Assembly: GCA_032718475.1 (NCBI GenBank)
Contig: JAUCBJ010009123.1
Location: 1 to 64,000, forward strand
DNA: 64,000 nt
DNA from: Nemertoderma westbladi
Taxonomy: Eukaryota; Xenacoelomorpha; Nemertodermatida; Nemertodermatidae
Reading direction: 5' to 3'
The position numbers were made by a program, and so were the translations under genes. Below the pieces are notes generated by a model. That model was not told the DNA's origin and searched no databases. It worked only from the letters and a program-made list of their open reading frames with translations. Shown piece after piece: positions 43,935 to 56,410 of the stretch; the stretch's first letter is position 1; every line of letters begins with the position of its first letter.

Positions 43935-44250
43935 ACCTCCCGACTGCAGGTTAATACATTAATAATGAAACTGTCGATTCGGCTAATCATGATAGTAATT
44001 GGTACATCTCCAATAGCAGGTACTTACAAAGAATCGCGCACTCCATAGAATCTTGTTATTTACTACAAGACGTATTACAATTAAATGGTCTATTTCGTAT
44101 TTCTACTTAGGACATTGGTGATGGGCAGAGGCGCAATACCGGAAATGTTTGAATTATTTGTAGATAAACATTTAATAATAGTGCTAATAATGTGCTCGTT
44201 TGGTATAATTTAGTGTCTGCTTTGATACCCAATCGTTCTATATTAACGGC
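43935..44250. other. 3' flank of DCXR-like gene
   Basis: AT-rich, no gene. No AATAAA close to the stop; the first obvious one is near 44572, after the SINE, so the poly(A) site is uncertain. Confidence 0.45.
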
Positions 44251-44525
44251 TGACAAGTCCCACTTTGATGTAGTGGTTGTGTATTGAATTCACATCTCTT
44301 TGGCGGTCGTAAGTTCGATCCTAGCACAGGGCCAGCGGCCTGGGCAGTTTTCGTTTCGGCACGAATGCTTTAAAGGGACCAGCCAGGGCGCATCTCTGCC
44401 TTGCATCCTTAAATGGTAGCTAAATGAGTACTGGAGTTTCCTCTGGGGAGTATAGTTCTGGGGGGACCGCACAGGAAGTAAGCGTAATCTCTGGCCTAAC
44501 AGCCAAAGAAATCTAACTTTTTTTT
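44251..44525 (+). repeat. tRNA-derived SINE, copy C (best-preserved head)
   Basis: A box TAGTGGTTG (44271) and a good B box GTTCGATCC (44313-44321) mark the tRNA-like head. The body matches copies A and B (CAGTTTTCGTTTCGGCACGA, ATGCTTTAAAGGGACCAGCC, GGGGAGTATAGTTCTGGGGG). It ends in a T run at about 44516-44525. Unlike A and B it has no hairpin MITE beside it, so the SINE moves on its own. Confidence 0.8.
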
Positions 44526-45191
44526 TATGTATTTAACGCACATTTAACGCGATAAATTATTAACTTTACTTCAATAAAAAATATACATAATATCAGGTTA
44601 TTATAAATTATCGACCCTTTATTGAATGACTACTTTCATAACTGATTATCAATATTTGTAAGTCTCAAGGTCGTTGGTTTGACAGCGAGTTATTATAAAT
44701 ATAACTCATTATAACTTTGATAGAACAGCAATTAGCATTACAGAAGTAGATCTAATCCATAGAGAAGTAATGTAGACCGACCGGTCGCACAACTTGTTCA
44801 TAAAATGAGGGCGATGATCACGGATTCCTTCAAAGGTAATATGGGCGGGACAATTTATTGTGTAGATATCGATTCGGTAATGTCGGTTCGGTATATTAGA
44901 CGCAGGTTATTCCGCCGATTTATTTAGTTTTATTATATTTTTTATTTTTTGGAATGCACCAGGAATTATTGCTACATTACGTTCGAATTATTTTAGTTTA
45001 ACAATAACTTTTGCCGTCTTACATTATTAACCTTCCTGGACAATTAATATCACTGTCAATAAAGGAGTTATTATTGTAAAGGTTTTGTGCAATGTGTCAC
45101 ATTTTTATATTTTTGTAGATCTTGTTGAATTATTGTCAATAAACGATATCTATCTATATATTTATCTAGACTCTGCAGACTGAAAAACAAA
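44526..45191. other. AT-rich interval without a gene
   Basis: Nothing recognisable: AT-rich non-coding sequence between SINE copy C and the 30-bp minisatellite. Confidence 0.5.
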
Positions 45192-47088
45192 CCTGTACAG
45201 TAGCATAAAGTGTTAGGATGTTCTCTACAGTAGCATAAAGTGTTAGGATGTTCTCTACAGTAGCATAAAGTGTTAGGATGATCTCTACAGTAGCATAAAG
45301 TGTTAGGATGTTCTCTACAGTAGCATAAAGTGTTAGGATGTTCTCTACAGTAGCATAAAGTAGGATGTTCTCTACAGTAGCATAAAGTGTTAGGATGTTC
45401 TCTACAGTAGCATAAAGTGTTAGGATGATCTCTACAGTAGCATAAAGTGTTAGGATGTTCTCTACAGTAGCATAAAGTGTTAGGATGTTCTCTACAGTAG
45501 CATAAAGTGTTAGGATGTTCTCTACAGTAGCATAAAGTGTTAGGATGTTCTCTACAGTAGCATAAAGTGTTAGGATGTTCTCTACAGTAGCATAAAGTGT
45601 TAGGATATTCTCTACAGTAGCATAAAGTGTTAGGATGTTCTCTACAGTAGCATAAAGTGTTAGGATGTTCTCTACAGTAGCATAAAGTGTTAGGATGTTC
45701 TCTACAGTAGCATAAAGTGTTATTAGGATGTTCTCTACAGTAGCATAAAGTGTTAGGATGTTCTCTACAGTAGCATAAAGTGTTAGGATGTTCTCTACAG
45801 TAGCATAAAGTGTTAGGATGTTCTCTACAGTAGCATAAAGTGTTAGGATGTTCTCTACAGTAGCATAAAGTGTTAGGATGTTCTCTACAGTAGCATAAAG
45901 TGTTAGGATGTTCTCTACAGTAGCATAAAGTGTTATTAGGATGATCTCTACAGTAGCATAAAGTGTTATTAGGATGTTCTCTACAGTAGCATAAAGTGTT
46001 AGGATGTTCTCTACAGTAGCATAAAGTGTTAGGATGTTCTCTACAGTAGCATAAAGTGTTATTAGGATGTTCTCTACAGTAGCATAAAGTGTTAGGATGT
46101 TCTCTACAGTAGCATAAAGTGTTAGGATGTTCTCTACAGTAGCATAAAGTGTTAGGATGTTCTCTACAGTAGCATAAAGTGTTAGGATGTTCTCTACAGT
46201 AGCATAAAGTGATAGGATGTTCTCTACAGTAGCATAAAGTGTTAGGATGTTCTCTACAGTAGCATAAAGTGTTAGGATGTTCTCTACAGTAGCATAAAGT
46301 GTTAGGATGTTCTCTACAGTAGCATAAAGTGTTAGGATGTTCTCTACAGTAGCATAAAGTGTTAGGATGTTCTCTACAGTAGCATAAAGTGTTATTAGGA
46401 TGTTCTCTACAGTAGCATAAAGTGTTAGGATGTTCTCTACAGTAGCATAAAGTGTTAGGATGTTCTCTACAGTAGCATAAAGTGTTAGGATGTTCTCTAC
46501 AGTAGCATAAAGTGTTAGGATGTTCTCTACAGTAGCATAAAGTGATAGGATGTTCTCTACAGTAGCATAAAGTGTTAGGATGTTCTCTACAGTAGCATAA
46601 AGTGTTAGGATGTTCTCTACAGTAGCATAAAGTGTTAGGATGTTCTCTACAGTAGCATAAAGTGTTAGGATGTTCTCTACAGTAGCATAAAGTGTTAGGA
46701 TGTTCTCTACAGTAGCATAAAGTATTAGGATGTTCTCTACAGTAGCATAAAGTGTTAGGATGTTCTCTACAGTAGCATAAAGTGTTAGGATGTTCTCTAC
46801 AGTAGCATAAAGTGTTAGTATGTTCTCTACAGTAGCATAAAGTGTTAGGATGTTCTCTACAGTAGCATAAAGTGTTAGGATGTTCTCTACAGTAGCATAA
46901 AGTGTTAGGATGTTCTCTACAGTAGCATAAAGTGTTAGGATGTTCTCTACAGTAGCATAAAGTATTAGGATGTTCTCTACAGTAGCATAAAGTGTTAGGA
47001 TGTTCTCTACAGTAGCATAAAGTGTTAGGATGTTCTCTACAGTAGCATAAAGTAGGATGTTCTCTACAGTAGCATAAAGTAGTAATAG
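45192..47088. repeat. 30-bp minisatellite, block 1
   Basis: The unit is TGTTAGGATGTTCTCTACAG plus TAGCATAAAG (30 bp). Length variants here are 27 bp (GTT missing) and 33 bp (extra ATT), so two minus-strand frames stay open across the whole block. One of these (45166-47112) even has an ATG, giving a 648-codon frame of LYATVENILT repeats. The other begins only at a TTG. A unit without stops gives this for free, so neither is called as a gene. Confidence 0.97.
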
Positions 47089-47265
47089 GATTAAATGCTC
47101 TGCAGTTAGCATACAAGTGTTTGGATGTTCTCTACAGTTGCATCAAGCTGTTAGGATGTTCTTCTACAGTAGCATAAAGTAGGATGTTCTCTACAGTAGC
47201 ATAAAGTAATAATAGATTAAATGCTTAGAGTTACATACAATTATTTGGATGTTCTCTACATTGTC
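47089..47265. repeat. Degenerate edge units of the 30-bp minisatellite
   Basis: Two diverged ~120-bp modules, each with a GATTAAATGCT...ACATACAA-type segment followed by TTGGATGTTCTCTACA, alternating with a few normal units. They look like the old edge of the array. Confidence 0.7.
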
Positions 47266-47532
47266 AAGCTGAAGTAAAAGACCTTACCGGTAGGTATGCT
47301 CAGTACAGTACGATACAAATACTAAAATAAAAAGCAACTGACCATTAGACGTTGCATGCTATCAGTAATCAGCTGACGGCTGTCAGCTGATCAGTAGGTT
47401 TCGCTCCAATGGGGGCTTTCTCAAGTAGCTAGTGCTAGAAAGGAGACAATAGATAGAAGTTCCCAAGGAGACGGGACGGTAAAGTGAAACAAGGTAGAAG
47501 TGTATCCGTCTAACCACTGGGAAGCAGCACCT
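47266..47532. other. Unique spacer within the 30-bp minisatellite
   Basis: Non-repeat sequence with a palindrome around 47386-47416 (ATCAGCTGACGGCTGTCAGC TGAT). No gene. Confidence 0.6.
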
Positions 47533-50500
47533 CACAGTAGCATAAAGTGTTAGGATGTTCTCTACAGTAGCATAAAGTATTAGGATGTTCTCTACAGTAG
47601 CATAAAGTGTTAGGATGTTCTCTACAGTAGCATAAAGTATTAGGATGTTCTCTACAGTAGCATAAAGTGTTAGGATGTTCTCTACAGTAGCATAAAGTGT
47701 TAGGATGTTCTCTACAGTAGCATAAAGTAGGATGATCTCTACAGTAGCATAAAGTGTTAGGATGTTCTCTACAGTAGCATAAAGTGTTAGGATGTTCTTT
47801 ACAGTAGCATAAAGTGTTAGGATGTTCTCTACAGTAGCATAAAGTATTAGGATGTTCTCTACAGTAGCATAAAGTGTTAGGATGTTCTCTACAGTAGCAT
47901 AAAGTAGGATGTTCTCTACAGTAGCATAAAGTAGGATGTTCTCTACAGTAGCATAAAGTGTTAGGATGTTCTCTACAGTAGCATAAAGTGTTAGGATGTT
48001 CTCTACAGTAGCATAAAGTGTTAGGATGATCTCTACAGTAGCATAAAGTGTTATTAGGATGTTCTCTACAGTAGCATAAAGTGTTAGGATGTTCTCTACA
48101 TTAGCATAAAGTATTAGGATGTTCTCTACAGTAGCATAAAGTGTTAGGATGTTCTCTACAGTAGCATAAAGTAGGATGTTCTCTACAGTAGCATAAAGTG
48201 TTAGGATATTCTCTACAGTAGCATAAAGTGTTAGGATGTTCTCTACAGTAGCATAAAGTGTTAGGATGTTCTCTACAGTAGCATAAAGTGTTAGGATGTT
48301 CTCTACAGTAGCATAAAGTAGGATGTTCTCTACAGTAGCATAAAGTGTTAGGATATTCTCTACAGTAGCATAAAGTGTTAGGATGTTCTCTACAGTAGCA
48401 TAAAGTGTTAGGATGATCTCTACAGTAGCATAAAGTGTTAGGATGTTCTCTACAGTAGCATAAAGTGTTAGGATGTTCTCTACAGTAGCATAAAGTATTA
48501 GGATGTTCTCTACAGTAGCATAAAGTGTTAGGATGTTCTCTACAGTAGCATAAAGTGTTAGGATGTTCTCTACAGTAGCATAAAGTGTTAGGATGTTCTC
48601 TACAGTAGCATAAAGTATTAGGATGTTCTCTACAGTAGCATAAAGTGTTAGGATGTTCTCTACAGTAGCATAAAGTAGGATGTTCTCTACAGTAGCATAA
48701 AGTGTTAGGATGTTCTCTACAGTAGCATAAAGTGTTAGGATGTTCTCTACAGTAGCATAAAGTGTTAGGATGTTCTCTACAGTAGCATAAAGTGTTAGGA
48801 TGTTCTCTACAGTAGCATAAAGTGTTAGGATGTTCTCTACAGTAGCATAAAGTGTATTAGGATGTTCTCTACAGTAGCATAAAGTGTTAGGATGTTCTCT
48901 ACAGTAGCATAAAGTGTTAGGATGTTCTCTACAGTAGCATAAAGTGTTAGGATGTTCTCTACAGTAGCATAAAGTGTTAGGATGTTCTCTACAGTAGCAT
49001 AAAGTATTAGGATGTTCTCTACAGTAGCATAAAGTGTTAGGATGTTCTCTACAGTAGCATAAAGTGTTAGGATGTTCTCTACAGTAGCATAAAGTGTTAG
49101 TATGTTCTCTACAGTAGCATAAAGTAGGATGTTCTCTACAGTAGCATAAAGTGTTAGGATGTTCTCTACAGTAGCATAAAGTAGGATGTTCTCTACAGTA
49201 GCATAAAGTATTAGGATGTTCTCTACAGTAGCATAAAGTGTTAGGATGTTCTCTACAGTAGCATAAAGTGTTAGGATGTTCTCTACAGTAGCATAAAGTG
49301 TTAGGATGTTCTCTACAGTAGCATAAAGTGTTAGGATGTTCTCTACAGTAGCATAAAGTGTTAGGATGTTCTCTACAGTAGCATAAAGTGTTAGGATGTT
49401 CTCTACAGTAGCATAAAGTATTAGGATGTTCTCTACAGTAGCATAAAGTGTTAGGATGTTCTCTACAGTAGCATAAAGTGTTAGGATGTTCTCTACAGTA
49501 GCATAAAGTAGGATGTTCTCTACAGTAGCATAAAGTGTTAGGATGTTCTCTACAGTAGCATAAAGTGTTAGGATGTTCTCTACAGTAGCATAAAGTGTTA
49601 GGATGTTCTCTACAGTAGCATAAAGTAGGATGTTCTCTACAGTAGCATAAAGTGTTAGGATGTTCTCTACAGTAGCATAAAGTGTTAGGATGTTCTCTAC
49701 AGTAGCATAAAGTAGGATGTTCTCTACAGTAGCATAAAGTGTTAGGATGTTCTCTACAGTAGCATAAAGTGTTAGGATGTTCTCTACAGTAGCATAAAGT
49801 GTTAGGATGTTCTCTACAGTAGCATAAAGTGTTAGGATGTTCTCTACAGTAGCATAAAGTGTTAGGATGTTCTCTACAGTAGCATAAAGTGTTAGGATGT
49901 TCTCTACAGTAGCATAAAGTATTAGGATGTTCTCTACAGTAGCATAAAGTGTTAGGATGTTCTCTACAGTAGCATAAAGTATTAGGATGTTCTCTACAGT
50001 AGCATAAAGTGTTAGGATGTTCTCTACAGTAGCATAAAGTATTAGGATGTTCTCTACAGTAGCATAAAGTGTTAGGATGTTCTCTACAGTAGCATAAAGT
50101 AGGATGTTCTCTACAGTAGCATAAAGTAGGATGTTCTCTACAGTAGCATAAAGTGTTAGGATGTTCTCTACAGTAGCATAAAGTGTTAGGATGTTCTCTA
50201 CAGTAGCATAAAGTGTTAGGATGATCTCTACAGTAGCATAAAGTGTTATTAGGATGTTCTCTACAGTAGCATAAAGTGTTAGGATGTTCTCTACATTAGC
50301 ATAAAGTATTAGGATGTTCTCTACAGTAGCATAAAGTGTTAGGATGTTCTCTACAGTAGCATAAAGTAGGATGTTCTCTACAGTAGCATAAAGTGTTAGG
50401 ATATTCTCTACAGTAGCATAAAGTGTTAGGATGTTCTCTACAGTAGCATAAAGTGTTAGGATGTTCTCTACAGTAGCATAAAGTGTTAGGATGTTCTCTA

Positions 50501-53500
50501 CAGTAGCATAAAGTGTTAGGATGTTCTCTACAGTAGCATAAAGTAGGATGATCTCTACAGTAGCATAAAGTGTTAGGACTGTAGGATGTTCTCTACAGTA
50601 GCATAAAGTGTTAGGATATTCTCTACAGTAGCATAAAGTGTTAGGATGTTCTCTACAGTAGCATAAAGTGTTAGGATGTTCTCTACAGTAGCATAAAGTG
50701 TTAGGATGTTCTCTACAGTAGCATAAAGTGTTAGGATGTTCTCTACAGTAGCATAAAGTGTTAGGATGTTCTCTACAGTAGCATAAAGTGTTAGGATGTT
50801 CTCTACAGTAGCATAAAGTGTTAGGATATTCTCTACAGTAGCATAAAGTGTTAGGATGTTCTCTACAGTAGCATAAAGTGTTAGGATGTTCTCTACAGTA
50901 GCATAAAGTGTTAGGATGTTCTCTACAGTAGCATAAAGTGTTAGGATGTTCTCTACAGTAGCATAAAGTAGGATGTTCTCTACAGTAGCATAAAGTGTTA
51001 GGATATTCTCTACAGTAGCATAAAGTGTTAGGATGTTCTCTACAGTAGCATAAAGTAGGATGATCTCTACAGTAGCATAAAGTGTTAGGACTGTAGGATG
51101 TTCTCTACAGTAGCATAAAGTGTTAGGATATTCTCTACAGTAGCATAAAGTGTTAGGATGTTCTCTACAGTAGCATAAAGTGTTAGGATGTTCTCTACAG
51201 TAGCATAAAGTGTTAGGATGTTCTCTACAGTAGCATAAAGTGTTAGGATGTTCTCTACAGTAGCATAAAGTGTTAGGATGTTCTCTACAGTAGCATAAAG
51301 TGTTAGGATGTTCTCTACAGTAGCATAAAGTGTTAGGATATTCTCTACAGTAGCATAAAGTGTTAGGATGTTCTCTACAGTAGCATAAAGTGTTAGGATG
51401 TTCTCTACAGTAGCATAAAGTGTTAGGATGTTCTCTACAGTAGCATAAAGTGTTAGGATGTTCTCTACAGTAGCATAAAGTAGGATGTTCTCTACAGTAG
51501 CATAAAGTGTTAGGATGTTCTCTACATTAGCATAAAGTATTAGGATGTTCTCTACAGTAGCATAAAGTGTTAGGATGTTCTCTACAGTAGCATAAAGTAG
51601 GATGTTCTCTACAGTAGCATAAAGTGTTAGGATATTCTCTACAGTAGCATAAAGTGTTAGGATGTTCTCTACAGTAGCATAAAGTGTTAGGATGTTCTCT
51701 ACAGTAGCATAAAGTGTTAGGATGTTCTCTACAGTAGCATAAAGTAGGATGATCTCTACAGTAGCATAAAGTGTTAGGACTGTAGGATGTTCTCTACAGT
51801 AGCATAAAGTGTTAGGATATTCTCTACAGTAGCATAAAGTGTTAGGATGTTCTCTACAGTAGCATAAAGTGTTAGGATGTTCTCTACAGTAGCATAAAGT
51901 GTTAGGATGTTCTCTACAGTAGCATAAAGTGTTAGGATGTTCTCTACAGTAGCATAAAGTGTTAGGATGTTCTCTACAGTAGCATAAAGTGTTAGGATGT
52001 TCTCTACAGTAGCATAAAGTGTTAGGATATTCTCTACAGTAGCATAAAGTGTTAGGATGTTCTCTACAGTAGCATAAAGTGTTAGGATGTTCTCTACAGT
52101 AGCATAAAGTGTTAGGATGTTCTCTACAGTAGCATAAAGTGTTAGGATGTTCTCTACAGTAGCATAAAGTAGGATGTTCTCTACAGTAGCATAAAGTGTT
52201 AGGATATTCTCTACAGTAGCATAAAGTGTTAGGATGTTCTCTACAGTAGCATAAAGTGTTAGGATGTTCTCTACAGTAGCATAAAGTATTAGGATGTTCT
52301 CTACAGTAGCATAAAGTGTTAGGATGTTCTCTACAGTAGCATAAAGTGTTAGGATGTTCTCTACAGTAGCATAAAGTGTTAGGATGTTCTCTACAGTAGC
52401 ATAAAGTGTTAGGATGTTCTCTACAGTAGCATAAAGTAGGATGTTCTCTACAGTAGCATAAAGTGTTAGGATATTCTCTACAGTAGCATAAAGTGTTAGG
52501 ATGTTCTCTACAGTAGCATAAAGTGTTAGGATGATCTCTACAGTAGCATAAAGTGTTAGGATGTTCTCTACAGTAGCATAAAGTGTTAGGATGTTCTCTA
52601 CAGTAGCATAAAGTATTAGGATGTTCTCTACAGTAGCATAAAGTGTTAGGATGTTCTCTACAGTAGCATAAAGTGTTAGGATGTTCTCTACAGTAGCATA
52701 AAGTGTTAGGATGTTCTCTACAGTAGCATAAAGTGTTAGGATGTTCTCTACAGTAGCATAAAGTGTTAGGATGTTCTCTACAGTAGCATAAAGTAGGATG
52801 TTCTCTACAGTAGCATAAAGTGTTAGGATATTCTCTACAGTAGCATAAAGTGTTAGGATGTTCTCTACAGTAGCATAAAGTGTTAGGATGTTCTCTACAG
52901 TAGCATAAAGTGTTAGGATGTTCTCTACAGTAGCATAAAGTAGGATGTTCTCTACAGTAGCATAAAGTGTTAGGATGTTCTCTACAGTAGCATAAAGTGT
53001 TAGGATATTCTCTACAGTAGCATAAAGTGTTAGGATGTTCTCTACAGTAGCATAAAGTTAGGATGTTCTCTACAGTAGCATAAAGTGTTAGGATGTTCTC
53101 TACAGTAGCATAAAGTGTTAGGATGTTCTCTACAGTAGCATAAAGTAGGATGTTCTCTACAGTAGCATAAAGTGTTAGGATGTTCTCTACAGTAGCATAA
53201 AGTGTTAGGATGTTCTCTACAGTAGCATAAAGTGTTAGGATGTTCTCTACAGTAGCATAAAGTGTTAGGATGTTCTCTACAGTAGCATAAAGTGTTAGGA
53301 TGTTCTCTACAGTAGCATAAAGTGTTAGGATGTTCTCTACAGTAGCATAAAGTGTTAGGATGTTCTCTACAGTAGCATAAAGTGTTAGGATGTTCTCTAC
53401 AGTAGCATAAAGTGTTAGGATGTTCTCTACAGTAGCATAAAGTGTTAGGATGTTCTCTACAGTAGCATAAAGTGTTAGGATGTTCTCTACAGTAGCATAA

Positions 53501-55513
53501 AGTGTTAGGATGTTCTCTACAGTAGCATAAAGTGTTAGGATGTTCTCTACAGTAGCATAAAGTGTTAGGATGTTCTCTACAGTAGCATAAAGTGTTAGGA
53601 TGTTCTCTACAGTAGCATAAAGTGTTAGGATGTTCTCTACAGTAGCATAAAGTGTTAGGATGTTCTCTACAGTAGCATAAAGTGTTAGGATGTTCTCTAC
53701 AGTAGCATAAAGTGTTAGGATGTTCTCTACAGTAGCATAAAGTGTTAGGATGTTCTCTACAGTAGCATAAAGTGTTAGGATGTTCTCTACAGTAGCATAA
53801 AGTGTTAGGATGTTCTCTACAGTAGCATAAAGTGTTAGGATGTTCTCTACAGTAGCATAAAGTGTTAGGATGTTCTCTACAGTAGCATAAAGTGTTAGGA
53901 TGTTCTCTACAGTAGCATAAAGTGTTAGGATGTTCTCTACAGTAGCATAAAGTGTTAGGATGTTCTCTACAGTAGCATAAAGTGTTAGGATGTTCTCTAC
54001 AGTAGCATAAAGTGTTAGGATGTTCTCTACAGTAGCATAAAGTGTTAGGATGTTCTCTACAGTAGCATAAAGTGTTAGGATGTTCTCTACAGTAGCATAA
54101 AGTGTTAGGATGTTCTCTACAGTAGCATAAAGTGTTAGGATGTTCTCTACAGTAGCATAAAGTGTTAGGATGTTCTCTACAGTAGCATAAAGTGTTAGGA
54201 TGTTCTCTACAGTAGCATAAAGTGTTAGGATGTTCTCTACAGTAGCATAAAGTGTTAGGATGTTCTCTACAGTAGCATAAAGTGTTAGGATGTTCTCTAC
54301 AGTAGCATAAAGTGTTAGGATGTTCTCTACAGTAGCATAAAGTGTTAGGATGTTCTCTACAGTAGCATAAAGTGTTAGGATGTTCTCTACAGTAGCATAA
54401 AGTGTTAGGATGTTCTCTACAGTAGCATAAAGTGTTAGGATGTTCTCTACAGTAGCATAAAGTGTTAGGATGTTCTCTACAGTAGCATAAAGTGTTAGGA
54501 TGTTCTCTACAGTAGCATAAAGTGTTAGGATGTTCTCTACAGTAGCATAAAGTGTTAGGATGTTCTCTACAGTAGCATAAAGTGTTAGGATGTTCTCTAC
54601 AGTAGCATAAAGTGTTAGGATGTTCTCTACAGTAGCATAAAGTGTTAGGATGTTCTCTACAGTAGCATAAAGTGTTAGGATGTTCTCTACAGTAGCATAA
54701 AGTGTTAGGATGTTCTCTACAGTAGCATAAAGTGTTAGGATGTTCTCTACAGTAGCATAAAGTGTTAGGATGTTCTCTACAGTAGCATAAAGTGTTAGGA
54801 TGTTCTCTACAGTAGCATAAAGTGTTAGGATGTTCTCTACAGTAGCATAAAGTGTTAGGATGTTCTCTACAGTAGCATAAAGTGTTAGGATGTTCTCTAC
54901 AGTAGCATAAAGTGTTAGGATGTTCTCTACAGTAGCATAAAGTGTTAGGATGTTCTCTACAGTAGCATAAAGTGTTAGGATGTTCTCTACAGTAGCATAA
55001 AGTGTTAGGATGTTCTCTACAGTAGCATAAAGTGTTAGGATGTTCTCTACAGTAGCATAAAGTGTTAGGATGTTCTCTACAGTAGCATAAAGTGTTAGGA
55101 TGTTCTCTACAGTAGCATAAAGTGTTAGGATGTTCTCTACAGTAGCATAAAGTGTTAGGATGTTCTCTACAGTAGCATAAAGTGTTAGGATGTTCTCTAC
55201 AGTAGCATAAAGTGTTAGGATGTTCTCTACAGTAGCATAAAGTGTTAGGATGTTCTCTACAGTAGCATAAAGTGTTAGGATGTTCTCTACAGTAGCATAA
55301 AGTGTTAGGATGTTCTCTACAGTAGCATAAAGTGTTAGGATGTTCTCTACAGTAGCATAAAGTGTTAGGATGTTCTCTACAGTAGCATAAAGTGTTAGGA
55401 TGTTCTCTACAGTAGCATAAAGTGTTAGGATGTTCTCTACAGTAGCATAAAGTGTTAGGATGTTCTCTACAGTAGCATAAAGTGTTAGGATGTTCTCTAC
55501 AGTAGCATAAAGT

Positions 55514-55613
55514 NNNNNNNNNNNNNNNNNNNNNNNNNNNNNNNNNNNNNNNNNNNNNNNNNNNNNNNNNNNNNNNNNNNNNNNNNNNNNNNNNNNNNNN
55601 NNNNNNNNNNNNN
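55514..55613. other. Assembly gap (100 N)
   Basis: Exactly 100 N, probably a placeholder of unknown true size. It lies immediately after 2.35 kb of identical 30-bp units, so the array length is not resolved here. Confidence 0.99.
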
Positions 55614-56410
55614 GATGTTCTCTACAGTAGCATAAAGTGTTAGGATGTTCTCTACAGTAGCATAAAGTGTTAGGATGATCTCTACAGTAGCATAAAGTGT
55701 TAGGATGTTCTCTACAGTAGCATAAAGTGTTAGGATGTTCTCTACAGTAGCATAAAGTGTTAGGATGTTCTCTACAGTAGCATAAAGTGTTAGGATGTTC
55801 TCTACAGTAGCATAAAGTGTTAGGATGTTCTCTACAGTAGCATAAAGTGTTAGGATGTTCTCTACAGTAGCATAAAGTGTTAGGATGTTCTCTACAGTAG
55901 CATAAAGTGTTAGGATGTTCTCTACAGTAGCATAAAGTGTTAGGATGTTCTCTACAGTAGCATAAAGTGTTAGTATGTTCTCTACAGTAAGATAAAGTGT
56001 TAGGATGATCTCTACAGTAGCATAAAGTGTTAGGATGTTCTCTACAGTAGCATAAAGTGTTAGATGTTCTCTACAGTAGCATAAAGTGTTAGGATGTTCT
56101 CTACAGTAGCATAAAGTGTTAGGATGTTCTCTACAGTAGCATAAAGTGTTAGGATGTTCTCTACAGTAGCATAAAGTGTTAGGATGTTCTCTACAGTAGC
56201 ATAAAGTGTTAGGATGTTCTCTACAGTAGCATAAAGTGTTAGGATGTTCTCTACAGTAGCATAAAGTGTTAGGATGTTCTCTACAGTAGCATAAAGTGTT
56301 AGGATGTTCTCTACAGTAGCATAAAGTGTTAGGATGTTCTCTACAGTAGCATAAAGTGTTAGGATGTTCTCTACAGTAGCATAAAGTGTTAGATGTTCTC
56401 TACAGTAGCA

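Noticed and set aside
45166-47112. Long minus-strand frames of decapeptide repeats (LYATVENILT, LCYCREHPNT)
   Set aside because: A 30-bp unit with no stop in a frame is open in every copy. Two frames are open at once, one lacks an ATG, and block 2 shows frame-breaking indels. Kept as a finding only.
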